Numbered from the stretch's first letter, positions 27,041-36,403 are shown. The stretch: DNA of 64,000 nucleotides from Amycolatopsis umgeniensis (GCF_014205155.1 NZ_JACHMX010000001.1:4464001-4528000), one strand, 5' to 3'. The notes: generated by a model from the letters alone, not told the origin. Made by a program: numbers and translations.

Positions 27041-27964
27041 TTTCGAGGCGAGCCAGTCGAAGGTCCACCGGTAGAAGCTCCGCGCGGCGAGGCTGGTGTT
27101 GATCGAGTGGCCGCTGCCGCGGACGATCTTGTCGGCACCGCAGTCGCCGCCCCCGCAGACCAGGGTGTCGTGCTCGCCGAGAACGTAGGCCGTCGGGACC
27201 TTCGGTGCCGCTCGCTTCGCGGCGCCTGGTCCCACGGAGCGGAGTTCGGCCGAAGCCAACGTGTCCTTCAAGGCCTCTTCGACGGGAATGATCGCCGGGT
27301 CGTAAGTGCCCGGATGGTGGAACGTCTGCGCGCGGACCCCTGGACGCGTCGTGAAGTAGCCACGGGCCCACGGCTTCCCGGCGAACTTCGGGTCCAGTTC
27401 GGCGGGATGGAACGGCGAAGCGGCTTCGGCCCGAGCGCCGGGCCGGTCGCGCGGGATGCCGCTGACGATCACGGCGTCGACCCCGCCCCGTTCGGCGGCC
27501 CGTTCCGCGACGAGCCCGCCCATCGAATGTCCGTTGAGGACGATCGTGCGGAACCGCGGCCGCAGCTGCCGGACGACCTGATGGACGGCCTCCCCGCCGG
27601 TGGCGAAGTCGAGTGTCTCCGGATCCGGGCGGCTGCTGCGGCCGTAACCGAGCCTGTCGAGGTTCAGCGTCGCGTAGCCCGCCCGCGTCGCACTGTCCAC
27701 ATAGGAGTATCGCCGTGACTGGAACGGCCAGTCCCAGTACGCGCGGTCGTAGGTGCCGCCGTGCAGCAGCACCTGCAGCGGGGTGCGGGCGGTGAACCCG
27801 CCGCGGACGCAGAGCTCGCCCGCGATCGTCTGCCGTTCGCCGTTCACCCGTACCGAAAACCGCTGCTCGGAGCAGCGGGCCGGTCGTTCCGTCGCGACCG
27901 CCGTCGTGGTGCCCAGCAGGGAAAGAGCCGCGGCCAGCAAGACCGCTTTCGCAGTGAATTTCAT
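27026..27964 (-). CDS. secreted alpha/beta hydrolase
   Basis: 312 residues from ATG 27964. Signal peptide MKFTAKAVLLAAALSLLGTT with cleavage near AVA-TE. Alpha/beta hydrolase landmarks: oxyanion segment LLHGGTYDR, nucleophile elbow GHSMGG, acid in GEHDTLVCGG and His in GSGHSINTS. Two Cys pairs (positions in CSEQRF/ELCVRG and VCGGGDCG) suggest disulfides of an extracytoplasmic enzyme. Substrate is unknown; lipase/esterase or peptidase-like roles are possible. It shares strand with merR, 14 bp downstream. Confidence 0.82.
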   Translation of the reverse strand: MKFTAKAVLLAAALSLLGTTTAVATERPARCSEQRFSVRVNGERQTIAGELCVRGGFTARTPLQVLLHGGTYDRAYWDWPFQSRRYSYVDSATRAGYATLNLDRLGYGRSSRPDPETLDFATGGEAVHQVVRQLRPRFRTIVLNGHSMGGLVAERAAERGGVDAVIVSGIPRDRPGARAEAASPFHPAELDPKFAGKPWARGYFTTRPGVRAQTFHHPGTYDPAIIPVEEALKDTLASAELRSVGPGAAKRAAPKVPTAYVLGEHDTLVCGGGDCGADKIVRGSGHSINTSLAARSFYRWTFDWLASKVRVT

Positions 27965-28028
27965 GGGGAAAGCGTCGTTCGCGGGCCGGGGTCGCGTCGT
28001 CGTGCCACCGTGGAGATCGGCGGCTACG

Positions 28029-28688
28029 TCAGGCGCGCACCATTCCGCTCTGATAGGCGAAGACCACCAGTTGCGCGCGATCGCGGGCGTGCACCTTGGC
28101 CATCGCGCGGCTGACGTGCGTCCGGACCGTCGCGGCACTGATCACGAACTCCCGCGCGATCTCTTCGTTCGACATCCCCCGCGCGACCCTCTGGACGACC
28201 TCGTGCTCCCGTCCGGTGAACGCCGAACCGTCCGCCCGGGGCATCGGATGCGACGGTCGCGAGGTGAATTCCGCGATCAGCCGCCGTGTCACGCTCGGCG
28301 AGAGGAGCGCGTCGCCCGCGGCGACCACCCGGACGGCTTCGAGGAGATCGCCGGGTTTGGTGTGTTTGAGCAGGAACCCGCTGGCGCCCGCGCGCAAGGC
28401 GTCGAAAACGTATTCGTCCAGGTCGAAGGTGGTCAGCATGAGGACGCGGACACCGGACAGCCGCTCGTCGGCCACGATCCGGCGGGTCGCCTCGATACCG
28501 TCGAGACCGGGCATCCGGACGTCCATCAGCACCACGTCCGGCACTGTCTCCGCGACCACGGCCACCGCCGCGTCGCCGTCGTCCGCCTCACCCACCACGG
28601 TGATCCCGGCTTCCACCCGCAGCAACGCCGCGAACCCGGACCGGACGAGCACCTGGTCGTCGGCGAGCACCACCCTGATCACGGCCAT
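28029..28688 (-). CDS. NarL/FixJ-type response regulator
   Basis: 219 residues from ATG 28688. Receiver domain with acidic pair DD near residue 10, phospho-acceptor Asp in VVLMDVRMPGLDG, Thr in MLTTFD and Lys in FLLKHTKPGD. The C-terminal LuxR-type HTH is FTGREHEVVQRVARGMSNEE followed by IAREFVISAATVRTHVSRAM. It overlaps the histidine kinase gene upstream by 10 bases, so the two form a two-component pair. Targets are unknown; neighbours give no clear hint. Confidence 0.93.
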   Translation of the reverse strand: MAVIRVVLADDQVLVRSGFAALLRVEAGITVVGEADDGDAAVAVVAETVPDVVLMDVRMPGLDGIEATRRIVADERLSGVRVLMLTTFDLDEYVFDALRAGASGFLLKHTKPGDLLEAVRVVAAGDALLSPSVTRRLIAEFTSRPSHPMPRADGSAFTGREHEVVQRVARGMSNEEIAREFVISAATVRTHVSRAMAKVHARDRAQLVVFAYQSGMVRA

Positions 28689-29740
28689 CGCGCGCTCACC
28701 CGGAACCTCCCGTCCTCACGGCGCGCGGTCAGCGTGCCGCCGGTCGCCTGGGCCCGTTCACCCATACCCATGATCCCGGCACCGGGGATGTCCGGGCCTG
28801 CTGTGCGGACCTCGTTGATCACGTCGAGCCTCAAACCGTCCTCGCCCGCCTTCACCGTCACGCCGGCACTGGACGCCCCGTGTCTCGCGGCGTTCGTGAG
28901 CGACTCCTGGACGATCCGGTACACCGCGTTGCCGATCGGCTGCGCGATCTCCGGAGCGTCGAGGTCCAGCGTGACGACCAGGCCCGCTTGGTTCGTCGAA
29001 GCGACCAGCGCGGGAAGATCCGTCAGAGTCGGTGACGGCCGCAGCGGCGCGGAATCACGCAGCAGCCGCACCATGGCGTTCAGCTCGTCCAGGATCGTGC
29101 CGCTGACCGTGCGGACGACTTCGAGCGCTTCCTTCGCCACTTCGGGATGCTCGTCGAGCACGTGCCGGGCCATGCCCGACTGGACATTGATGACGGCCAT
29201 CGCGTGCCCGACGCTGTCGTGCAGGTCCCGCGCGATCCGGAGCCGCTCGCCGAGAACGCGATCGCGTTCGGCCTGCTCCGCCGCCGCCGTCCGCTCGCGA
29301 CGTCCTCGAAGCGCATCGGCCGCGAAGACCGCGACGCCCGCCCAGCCGACGAAGACCAGATCGATGACGCCTGCCCCTCCGGTGGCCAGGTTCGCGCCGA
29401 CGACCATCACCGCCATGCCGCCCGCGACTGTGTACGCGAGCCTTCGCGGCCGCAGGGTTCCGAGCGCGAACAACGGCACGAGACCGGCGAAGAGCACCGG
29501 ACCGTCGGGATAGCCGAACCCGAGGTAGAGCAGGAGCGCAAACGCTTCCGCCCCCGCTGTCGCCGTCGGCCACCGCCGGACACCGGCGAGTGCGACACAA
29601 GCGAGCGCGACGACGGCGAACCCCACCGCGTCGATCGGGCGTTCCCCGTGTTCGGGCTCGAGGTTCGCCGTGCCGACGATGAGCGACGCACTCACCGCGA
29701 GCCATCCGGCCACCGCTCCGGTCCTGATCAGCCACTTCAC
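28679..29740 (-). CDS. sensor histidine kinase (HisKA_3 family)
   Basis: 353 residues from GTG 29740 (a GTG at 29773 would add 11 residues). Four to five membrane spans fill the first 150 residues. Then DHp helix with phospho-His in RIARDLHDSVGHAMAVI and an ATPase domain with the N-box IVQESLTNAARHG and the GIMGMGERAQATGG glycine-rich lid. It is partner to the response regulator downstream. With no large extracellular domain, it probably senses a membrane or envelope signal. Confidence 0.92.
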   Translation of the reverse strand: MKWLIRTGAVAGWLAVSASLIVGTANLEPEHGERPIDAVGFAVVALACVALAGVRRWPTATAGAEAFALLLYLGFGYPDGPVLFAGLVPLFALGTLRPRRLAYTVAGGMAVMVVGANLATGGAGVIDLVFVGWAGVAVFAADALRGRRERTAAAEQAERDRVLGERLRIARDLHDSVGHAMAVINVQSGMARHVLDEHPEVAKEALEVVRTVSGTILDELNAMVRLLRDSAPLRPSPTLTDLPALVASTNQAGLVVTLDLDAPEIAQPIGNAVYRIVQESLTNAARHGASSAGVTVKAGEDGLRLDVINEVRTAGPDIPGAGIMGMGERAQATGGTLTARREDGRFRVSARWP

Positions 29741-29800
29741 CGGCCCAGTCTGCCGAAACCGGCCCGCGGGCACGTCCGCTTCGAGTGGAGCTCGCCTACG

Positions 29801-30652
29801 TCAGATGTGCAGCAGTCGTTCGTCGAGCTTCGCGAGGTAGTCACGGCCGAACTCGCCGTTCTCCAGGTCGCGCCACAACACCGGCGGCAGATCCTGCGCG
29901 ACCTCGAGCGAACGGGACGCGGCGGCCAGCGCGATGGTCGCGGCGGTGTCGACGTCACCGGTGAACGCGACACAGGTGTGGAGCATCCGCGCGAGTCCGC
30001 CTCCGCCGGTGAGCACGGTCAGCGCGGCGCGGACGCTCATCCAGCCCTGCGGCCCGATCTTGCCCGACCACGGCAGCGCCCAGCCGCCGTGCCCGACGTC
30101 CTCGGGAAGGATCCCGTCGATCCAGCGCGCGACCTCGGCCACCGGACCGAGCCGATGGTGGCAGTAGTGGACGGCGAGCGCCGCCGCCTGGGCCGCGGCG
30201 ATCCCGGCCGGGGTGTCGTGCGTGATCCTGGCCTGCAGTTTCGCGTGGTAGAGGACGTCGTCGACGGTCGGCAGGACCCCGATCGGCCCGGCGCGCATCG
30301 CCGCCCCGCTCTTGTCGCTCTGCGGCTGGAGCCGCCGAAGCAGCTCTTCGCCGTCCTGGACCTCGCTCAACAGCTGGTGGAACCGCGGCGCGTAACCCTC
30401 GTGCGGATCACGGTGATACGCGCGGACGAATTGCTCGGCGAGCAGCAGCGGTGTCCAGCGTCGACCCGAGACGAGCACTTCGGCGATCGCGATCGTCATC
30501 TGCGTGTCGTCGGTGTAGCGGCCCGCCGGGACGGCGAGGTAGCCCGGATGGCGGACATAGCCTGCCAGCGTGTTGTGCTCGGCGACGAAGCTCGGATACG
30601 CGTGCTCGAACGAGCCGCCGTACGCGTCGCCGATGGCCAGTTCGACCAGCAT
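29801..30652 (-). CDS. ADP-ribosylglycohydrolase family protein
   Basis: 283 residues from ATG 30652. The dinuclear Mg2+ site of the DraG/ARH fold is visible: GDAYGG near the N-terminus, YTDDTQMTIAIAE (Thr-Asp-Asp) and GDVDTAATIALA (Asp-x-Asp-Thr). These enzymes remove ADP-ribose from Arg or other acceptors, or hydrolyse related N-glycosides. No ADP-ribosyltransferase gene is next to it, so the target is open. It lies 9 bp downstream of the AraC-type regulator on the same strand, probably cotranscribed. Confidence 0.88.
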   Translation of the reverse strand: MLVELAIGDAYGGSFEHAYPSFVAEHNTLAGYVRHPGYLAVPAGRYTDDTQMTIAIAEVLVSGRRWTPLLLAEQFVRAYHRDPHEGYAPRFHQLLSEVQDGEELLRRLQPQSDKSGAAMRAGPIGVLPTVDDVLYHAKLQARITHDTPAGIAAAQAAALAVHYCHHRLGPVAEVARWIDGILPEDVGHGGWALPWSGKIGPQGWMSVRAALTVLTGGGGLARMLHTCVAFTGDVDTAATIALAAASRSLEVAQDLPPVLWRDLENGEFGRDYLAKLDERLLHI

Positions 30653-30661
30653 CAGGCTCCT

Positions 30662-31666
30662 TCAGGCAGTGAGGCGTGCCGTTTCCGAAGGGAGTTTGCC
30701 GTAGGTGTCGCGGTAAAGACCGGAAAACCGGCCGAGATGCGTGAAGCCCCACCGCAGCGCGACATCGGTGACGGTGCCTTCGGCGCGCCCTTGCGCGATC
30801 GCGAGCAGATCCTGGTGTACGTGGTCCAGCCGGATCCGGCGCAGGTACTCCAGCGGTGTCAGCCCGAGTTCGGTCCGGAACGCCAGCTGCAGCGCGCGCA
30901 CGCTGATCCGCGCGGCCATCGCCAGTTCGCCGATCGACACCGGTTCGGCGGCGTGCTCCTCGCAGTAGGTCATCGCGCGGCGGACCGCCGTCGACTTCGG
31001 CCGCGGCCGTTCTTCGGCGAGTTCGCCGGACAGCGAATGCGGCTGTGTGTCGAGCAGTCCGTGCAGCAGCAGCTTCTCGAAATGGGAGGCGGCCAACGGC
31101 GACCGGTCGAACAGCCCGGACGCGGCGGTTTCGCTGAAGGTGTGGAGCAGGGTGAGCCACTGGTCCATACCCGACGTCGCGACGATCGCCGGGTCGAAGC
31201 GCAAGGTCGATGTCGGCGCCTCGCCGAGCCGTTCGCGCATCGTGTCCGCCACCAGTTGGCTGCCCATGCGGAGCAGCAGGATGTCGGGATGGTCGTACCT
31301 GCTCTGGAACCGTGTCTCCGGGCCGGTGACGACGTAGCGCGCCGGTACGACCTCGTCGTCGATCGTGATCTGGCTCCGGCCGCTGAGCGTGACGACCACG
31401 GTGTACGCGTCCGGGGTCTCTTCACCCTGAAGGACGACATCGGAGTCCAGCGTCAGCTCGTAGACCGAGAGACCACCGGGGTCGATCCCGGGGATGCGGA
31501 GCCCGCTGAGCTGGGAAATGTCGAAGGATCCGGTGGGCGCGGGGGTGTGCAGCTTGACCGTGTCCGGCGCGAGAAACGCCTGGAAGGTGTGCTCGAGCTC
31601 GCCGAAGTCGTCGCCGGTGACCACCGTCGACGCGATCGGGGACCCTTCCGAGAACCTCTTGCGCAC
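30662..31666 (-). CDS. AraC family transcriptional regulator
   Basis: 334 residues from GTG 31666 with AGGA nine bases upstream; an ATG at 31708 would add 14 residues but has no clear ribosome binding site. The N-terminal 200 residues form a cupin-like AraC_binding_2 type domain (VVVTLSGRSQITIDDEVVPA). The C-terminal two HTH motifs are VSIGELAMAARISVRALQLA and TVTDVALRWGFTHLGRFSGL. It is divergent from the AlkZ-like gene (54 bp between starts) and upstream of the ADP-ribosylglycohydrolase gene, so it may control either. Confidence 0.88.
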   Translation of the reverse strand: MRKRFSEGSPIASTVVTGDDFGELEHTFQAFLAPDTVKLHTPAPTGSFDISQLSGLRIPGIDPGGLSVYELTLDSDVVLQGEETPDAYTVVVTLSGRSQITIDDEVVPARYVVTGPETRFQSRYDHPDILLLRMGSQLVADTMRERLGEAPTSTLRFDPAIVATSGMDQWLTLLHTFSETAASGLFDRSPLAASHFEKLLLHGLLDTQPHSLSGELAEERPRPKSTAVRRAMTYCEEHAAEPVSIGELAMAARISVRALQLAFRTELGLTPLEYLRRIRLDHVHQDLLAIAQGRAEGTVTDVALRWGFTHLGRFSGLYRDTYGKLPSETARLTA

Positions 31667-31720
31667 CTGTCGATCCTGCCAGGCTGCGCGAAGCCATGGG
31701 GTGCCCATACCGTGGGAGTC

Positions 31721-32905
31721 ATGGCGACCGACAAGCTGCGCGCGTGGTGGGCACATCGGCAAGGTCTCGACGGATCGCTGCACGGGAGGGCGGCGGCCGA
31801 CGTACTGGAGCGGACCGGCTGGATGCGCTCTGTCGGCGGTTCGGCGCCCTATCTCGGGCTGTTCGCGCGAGCCCGCCTCGATCGCGAGACGGTCGACGCC
31901 GACGTCGCCCGGCTCGCCATCCACGAACTGCCCTCGGCCCGCGGCTGCACCTACGTCCTGCCTTCGGCGGATTTCGAACTCGGCCTGACCGTCGGCGCAG
32001 GGGCTCCGGCGGGTGAACTCGCGGCCGCCGAGAAGTACCTCGGCGTCACACAGGCCGAGATCGAGCAGCTGTGCGTCGCCGTCGCAGATCTGCTCGAAGC
32101 GTCGGCCGAACCGCTCGACCCGGCCGCGATCAAGGACGCCGCCGGGGCCGCGGTGCGCAACCTCGGGGAAGCGGGCCGCAAACGCGGCACCACCACGACG
32201 TTGCCGCTCGCGCTCGGCCTGCTCCAGGTGCGCGGCGACATCCGCCGGGTCCCGGTCAACGGGCGGCTGGACCAGCAGCGCTACGGCTACGTCCGCTGGA
32301 CGCCGTCCCCGCGTGGCGGACTGTCCGATATGGACACCGCGCAGACCGAGCTGGCCAGGCGGTATTTCTCGTGGGCGGCCCCGGCGTCGCTCAAGCATTT
32401 CCGCTGGTTCTCCGGCTTCACCGCGGCGAACGCCAAGAAGGCCGTGGCACCGCTCGAGCTCGTACCGCTCGACGGCACCGATCTGCTGATGCCCAAGGAA
32501 CTCGCGGACGAGTTCGGCGGATTCACCGTGCCGTCGGAACCGTCGTACGCGCTGCTCGCCGGGATCGACGGCATCCACCTCTTGCACCGCGAGCTGCTCC
32601 GGCTGCTCGACGACGCCGACGTCGAACGGCCGGTACCCGGTGGCCGCGCGGGGGAGACGCTGGGCGGACAGGCGGATCCGCCGAGTCACCTGATCGTCGA
32701 CCGCGGCCGTTTCGCCGGCTTGTGGGAATTCGACACCGAGTCGAACAAGATCGTCTACAAGGTGTTCGGAGACGAGGACGCCGCGCTGCGCGAGACTGTC
32801 GCGGAGACCCAGGAATTCGTCCGTGACCGGCTGGGCGACGCCCGGAGCTTCAGCTTGGATTCGCCGAAGAGCCGGGCGTCGCGCGTGGCCGATCTCAGAA
32901 ACTGA
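31721..32905 (+). CDS. winged-helix DNA-binding protein (AlkZ-like, HTH_42)
   Basis: 394 residues from ATG 31721. The WAHRQGLDGSLHG opening, the YLGLFARAR segment and LAIHELPSARGCTYVLPS are typical of the winged-helix HTH_42 family related to E. coli YcaQ and Streptomyces AlkZ. Those are DNA glycosylases that unhook interstrand crosslinks or excise bulky alkyl adducts. Whether this member keeps the catalytic Gln motif I cannot be certain. Its stop abuts the stop of the convergent carboxypeptidase gene without a single base between them. Confidence 0.75.
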   Translation: MATDKLRAWWAHRQGLDGSLHGRAAADVLERTGWMRSVGGSAPYLGLFARARLDRETVDADVARLAIHELPSARGCTYVLPSADFELGLTVGAGAPAGELAAAEKYLGVTQAEIEQLCVAVADLLEASAEPLDPAAIKDAAGAAVRNLGEAGRKRGTTTTLPLALGLLQVRGDIRRVPVNGRLDQQRYGYVRWTPSPRGGLSDMDTAQTELARRYFSWAAPASLKHFRWFSGFTAANAKKAVAPLELVPLDGTDLLMPKELADEFGGFTVPSEPSYALLAGIDGIHLLHRELLRLLDDADVERPVPGGRAGETLGGQADPPSHLIVDRGRFAGLWEFDTESNKIVYKVFGDEDAALRETVAETQEFVRDRLGDARSFSLDSPKSRASRVADLRN

Positions 32906-34183
32906 TCAGGCTTTCGCCTCGTTGATCAGGATGTCGACGGCCTTGTCGTTGCGAGCCGTCTGCTCCGGGATCACCGAAGCGGGCGGGTAGAAGCCGTCGA
33001 TCCCGCCGTCCTTCGGGTACATCTCGAAGGTGTAGCTGAGGATCTTGTGCTTGCCCCATGCCCAGTCGTTGATGTCGCCGTCGGTGACGTACAGATCGCT
33101 GGACTGCTCCGGCGTGTAACCGTTGGTGGCGGCCATCGCTTTGCCGACGTCGGCGAAGCGCTTCGCTTCCTCTTCGTTGAGGCCGGTGTCGGTCTCGTCC
33201 TTCGTGTAGCCGTACGGCCAGAGCACCAGTTCCGAGAAGGTGTGGAAGTCGATGTGCGTCTTGATCTGCTGCGCGCCACCGACCACCCGGGAGTTCATGA
33301 AGTCCGCGACGGCCTTGGTCTCGGACTCGGAGAACGCCGACGGACCGTGGTAGTCCTCGGCGGACGGGCTGTTGCTCGACCCGCCGCAGCAGTTCCACTT
33401 GTAGTCCCAGTTGCGGTTCGGGTCGGTGCCGACGGCGCTGCTGCCCGGAACGGGTTTGCGCGTCTTGCGCCAGCCCTGGTACTCGCCGCCGGTGATGTCG
33501 TACTCGGAGCCGTCCGGGTTGACGTTCGGGATCACGTAGATCTCGTGCTCGTCGACCAGCTTCTTGATGGCGGGATCGGTCGCGTACCCGCTGGTGAAGC
33601 GCTGCACGATCCGCAGGCACATCTCGGTGGTGAGATGTTCGCGAGCGTGCTGGTTGCAGGTGAACAGGACCTCGGGCTCGTTCTCGTCCGTGCCCGCGTT
33701 GTCGCTGATCTTCAGCAGGTTCAGCTCACGGCCTTCGTAGGACTTGCCGACGCTGGACAGTGTCGCGATGTCGCTGTGGTCCTTCGCGGCCTTCTGCAGC
33801 TCAGCGGTCGTTTCGGCGTAGGTGTGGTACGCCTCGTCGCCCGGCGGGAAGTCACCGGCGACCGCCGACGTACCCGCCCGGCCGCTGCGCTGTTTGAGCA
33901 TGCTGTCGAAGTCCCCGAGCTGCTTCAGGCTGAACCCCTCCGCGCGCAGGCTCGCGGCCTGCCCGGGGGTGGCGACGACGGTCAGCGCGTCACCGCGCGA
34001 GCCCGCGACGTCGACACCGGTGCGGGCGACGGCGGTGCGTTTGTCGGCGGTGGCCGCTCCCTCCACCGAATACAGCCCTCTCGCCGGGTCGCCGGTCTGG
34101 GCGCTCGCGACGGGCGTCGTGACGGCCAGCAGGGCGAGCCCTGTGGCGGCCAAGGCGCCCCCGATGCGACGGCGTGTGGACAT
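32906..34183 (-). CDS. secreted zinc carboxypeptidase (M14 family)
   Basis: 425 residues from ATG 34183. Signal peptide (GGALAATGLALLAVTTPVAS, cleavage after SAQ). Residues about 30-120 form a propeptide, then the M14 domain: zinc ligands in NQHAREH (His-x-x-Glu) and the later His in THIDFHTFSE, substrate-binding NPDGSEYD and DPNRNWDYKWNCCGG, catalytic Glu in LSYTFEMYP. It removes C-terminal residues from extracellular peptides. Resembles the Streptomyces/Thermoactinomyces carboxypeptidase T/SG group. It is monocistronic on the minus strand. Confidence 0.92.
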   Translation of the reverse strand: MSTRRRIGGALAATGLALLAVTTPVASAQTGDPARGLYSVEGAATADKRTAVARTGVDVAGSRGDALTVVATPGQAASLRAEGFSLKQLGDFDSMLKQRSGRAGTSAVAGDFPPGDEAYHTYAETTAELQKAAKDHSDIATLSSVGKSYEGRELNLLKISDNAGTDENEPEVLFTCNQHAREHLTTEMCLRIVQRFTSGYATDPAIKKLVDEHEIYVIPNVNPDGSEYDITGGEYQGWRKTRKPVPGSSAVGTDPNRNWDYKWNCCGGSSNSPSAEDYHGPSAFSESETKAVADFMNSRVVGGAQQIKTHIDFHTFSELVLWPYGYTKDETDTGLNEEEAKRFADVGKAMAATNGYTPEQSSDLYVTDGDINDWAWGKHKILSYTFEMYPKDGGIDGFYPPASVIPEQTARNDKAVDILINEAKA

Positions 34184-34276
34184 TTCGCCTCCGAAGTGCA
34201 GGGGACAAGGTGCCGTTCACCGTCGCCGAAGTGAAACATCCACGACAACCCGACGATCGTCGTTCCCAATTGCCGT

Positions 34277-34918
34277 TTACGGCCAGAGGCGTTCTTTGAC
34301 CCAGATGTCGGTTTCGAACCGGTACCGCAGACGTTTGTGCCGCCTGTCGTGGCTCGCCTGCCAGAACTCCACTTCGGACGGCGTCACCAGATAGCGCGTC
34401 CAGGTTTCCGGTGCCACACCCGGATTCTCTTCGACCCGCCGGCGAGCTTCCTCGGCCGCGGCGTCGAGATCGGCCGGATCCTCGAGCACCTGGGACTGCC
34501 TGCCGATGAACGCTTCCACGCGCGACGCGGGCGGTCGCGCGGTGAAATCGGCCTCGGAGACCTCGGGATCGGCGAGCGTGACAGGGCCGCGCAGCCGGAT
34601 CTGACGGCCTCGTCCCGGCCAGAAGAACGTCAGCGCGGCGTGCGGATTCTTCGCCAGTTGAACACCTTTCGGGCTTTCGGAACTCGTCGCGACCGCCCAG
34701 ATGTCCCCTTCGACGGCCTTGAGGATCACGACCCGCGCGTCCGGCACCCCATCGGCGTCCACTGTGGACAGAGTGACGGCGTGCGGCGCCAGGACGTGCT
34801 CACCGGCTTCGTAGAGCCATTCCAGGAACAGCTCGCGCGGGGTGCCCGGAGTGACCCCCGGGTCGAACTCCGGCAGCTCCTCGGGGAACGACGGCCAGCC
34901 GCGCAACGGATCGCCCAC
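34277..34918 (-). CDS. pdxH: pyridoxamine 5'-phosphate oxidase
   Basis: 213 residues. FMN-binding split-barrel with ARVVILKAVEGDIWAVATSS, ALTFFWPGRGRQIRLRGPV, SRVEAFIGRQSQ and the C-terminal WQASHDRRHKRLRYRF. The WQ...R.H.R ending holds the PLP-contacting residues. It oxidises pyridoxamine or pyridoxine 5'-phosphate to PLP with O2. Length matches the family. The C-terminal R-L-x-P is the usual conserved end. It follows the Pro-rich hypothetical gene by 3 bp. Confidence 0.92.
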   Translation of the reverse strand: MGDPLRGWPSFPEELPEFDPGVTPGTPRELFLEWLYEAGEHVLAPHAVTLSTVDADGVPDARVVILKAVEGDIWAVATSSESPKGVQLAKNPHAALTFFWPGRGRQIRLRGPVTLADPEVSEADFTARPPASRVEAFIGRQSQVLEDPADLDAAAEEARRRVEENPGVAPETWTRYLVTPSEVEFWQASHDRRHKRLRYRFETDIWVKERLWP

Positions 34919-34921
34919 CGG

Positions 34922-35614
34922 TCAGTACCCCGGCGGCCGCTGGCCGTGCTGCGGATACCCGGGCGCGGGCGGCGGATAGTGCGGGGGATGCTGACCCGGC
35001 GGCGGACCCTGCGCGGGCGGCGGCCCGACCGGATACTGGGGAGGCGGCGGCTGCTGTGGCTGCCAGCCGGGCGGCGGCACCGGCGGTTGCTGGTGTCCTT
35101 GCGCCTGCTGCCACTGCACCTGCTGGTAGACCTCGGCGGGCTGCGGGAAACAGAACGTCAGCTTCGCGTTGACCGAACCCTGCACCGCGGCGCCCCACAG
35201 CTTCCCGCCGACGAACGCGTACATCTGCGCCGCGGAAACGTCCACGGCCACCATGCGCGTCTCGCCGCCGAACTGGTTGCCGGATTTCGCCGACGCGGCC
35301 TGCGCGGCGTCCGGGTACACCCGGTCACCGATCAGACCGGCGATGACCACCGACGCCGCCGTCCAGCCGACGGTGCCCATCACGTTCGCGCGCGCGTGCT
35401 GCGTCGCCAGCCCGGTGAAGTCGTACAACGCGGGGGCGGTCACCTCCGGGATCGCCGCGGCGACCACGCAGTAGTTCATCGTCGACAGCATCACGGATTC
35501 GGTGAACAGCCCGACGACGGCCGTGCTCGGGCCGATCTGGACCGTGTTCAGCCTGCCACCGCTGCGCTGGATACGTTCCGCCACCGCACCCAGGTACTGC
35601 TCCTTGGTGAGCAC
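34922..35614 (-). CDS. hypothetical protein with Pro/Gln-rich tail
   Basis: 230 residues from GTG 35614, set by AGGAGG six bases upstream. The first 150 residues look like a folded alpha/beta domain with small hydrophobic stretches (SVMLSTMNYCVVAAAIPEV, MGTVGWTAASVVIAGLIGD). The last 85 residues are almost only Pro, Gln, Gly, His and Tyr (QQPPPPQYPVGPPPAQGPPP). The folded part carries AQMYAFVGGKLWGA and may bind a ligand or membrane. No family recognised. Cotranscription with pdxH is likely. Confidence 0.65.
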   Translation of the reverse strand: MLTKEQYLGAVAERIQRSGGRLNTVQIGPSTAVVGLFTESVMLSTMNYCVVAAAIPEVTAPALYDFTGLATQHARANVMGTVGWTAASVVIAGLIGDRVYPDAAQAASAKSGNQFGGETRMVAVDVSAAQMYAFVGGKLWGAAVQGSVNAKLTFCFPQPAEVYQQVQWQQAQGHQQPPVPPPGWQPQQPPPPQYPVGPPPAQGPPPGQHPPHYPPPAPGYPQHGQRPPGY

Positions 35615-35711
35615 TGATGCCTCCTGAAGACCGCTACGCATCGCCATCGTCGCATGAAGAGGGCGGACGGTTGCGGCGACGCGGTGATCCGATCTGCTTC
35701 ACTGGACCATC

Positions 35712-36236
35712 ATGCGACGTCTTCTGATCTTGCCGCTCGTCGTGCCGCTCCTGGCGGCCTGCGGGCCGACGGAACAGCCGCCGCCCGCGGCGAACCCGAC
35801 CGCGCCGTCGACCACCCCGGCGCCCCAGATCCCGCCTTCGCCGGAACCCACCGGGAAGGGCCCGTGCCCGTACCTCGGCGCGGACATGATCTCGGATGCC
35901 AACGGGCAGAAGGTCTCCAAGGTCAAGACGTCGGCGGACCAGCCGCATCCGACCTGTTTCTTCTACGCGCTGAGCGGGAAGCTGCAGCTCACCGTGCGCG
36001 TGTACGTCGGAGAGCCCGCCGTCGCCAAGGCACTCGTCGACCAGGCGGCGCCCATCGACACGTCCAACCCCGCCGACGAACCGGCGGGCTGGAAAGGCGG
36101 CTACCAGCCGTCCGGCGAGGGCGCCGTCTACGCCGTCGCGAAGGGTGGGAACGCGGTAGTCGTGACCACCAACCAGAAGCAGAGCGTGAAGGCACGTACG
36201 GTGGCGAAGGAGGCTATCGGTGAGCTGAAGCTCTAG
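35712..36236 (+). CDS. lipoprotein, DUF2020-like
   Basis: 174 residues from ATG 35712. Lipobox LLAAC-G after a short hydrophobic signal, followed by a Pro/Thr-rich linker to residue 50. The globular domain opens with CPYLGADMISDANGQKVSK and contains a second Cys in PTCFFYAL, likely disulfide-bonded, and GAVYAVAKGGNAVVVTTNQK. This fits the actinobacterial DUF2020 lipoproteins; function is unknown. The mature protein should be tethered to the outer face of the membrane. Confidence 0.7.
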   Translation: MRRLLILPLVVPLLAACGPTEQPPPAANPTAPSTTPAPQIPPSPEPTGKGPCPYLGADMISDANGQKVSKVKTSADQPHPTCFFYALSGKLQLTVRVYVGEPAVAKALVDQAAPIDTSNPADEPAGWKGGYQPSGEGAVYAVAKGGNAVVVTTNQKQSVKARTVAKEAIGELKL

Positions 36237-36403
36237 GTAGTGGTATCCACACGTCAGAGTGAAGTTGATCTTGTACTACCCTGTGCCGCACGCGCGACGG
36301 TTCGCGGGACCAGCGCAACGCCAGATCCGGCGGAGGCCGCCTTGCGGTGTGGCTCGGCGGCACAAAAGATCATTTCTCCCCATAAGACAAAAGGACAGGT
36401 TTC

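Noticed and set aside
29147..31720. Long N-terminal extension of the AlkZ-like frame
   Set aside because: The sequence before ATG 31721 is antisense to the kinase, ADP-ribosylglycohydrolase and AraC genes; only the part from 31721 shows the family.
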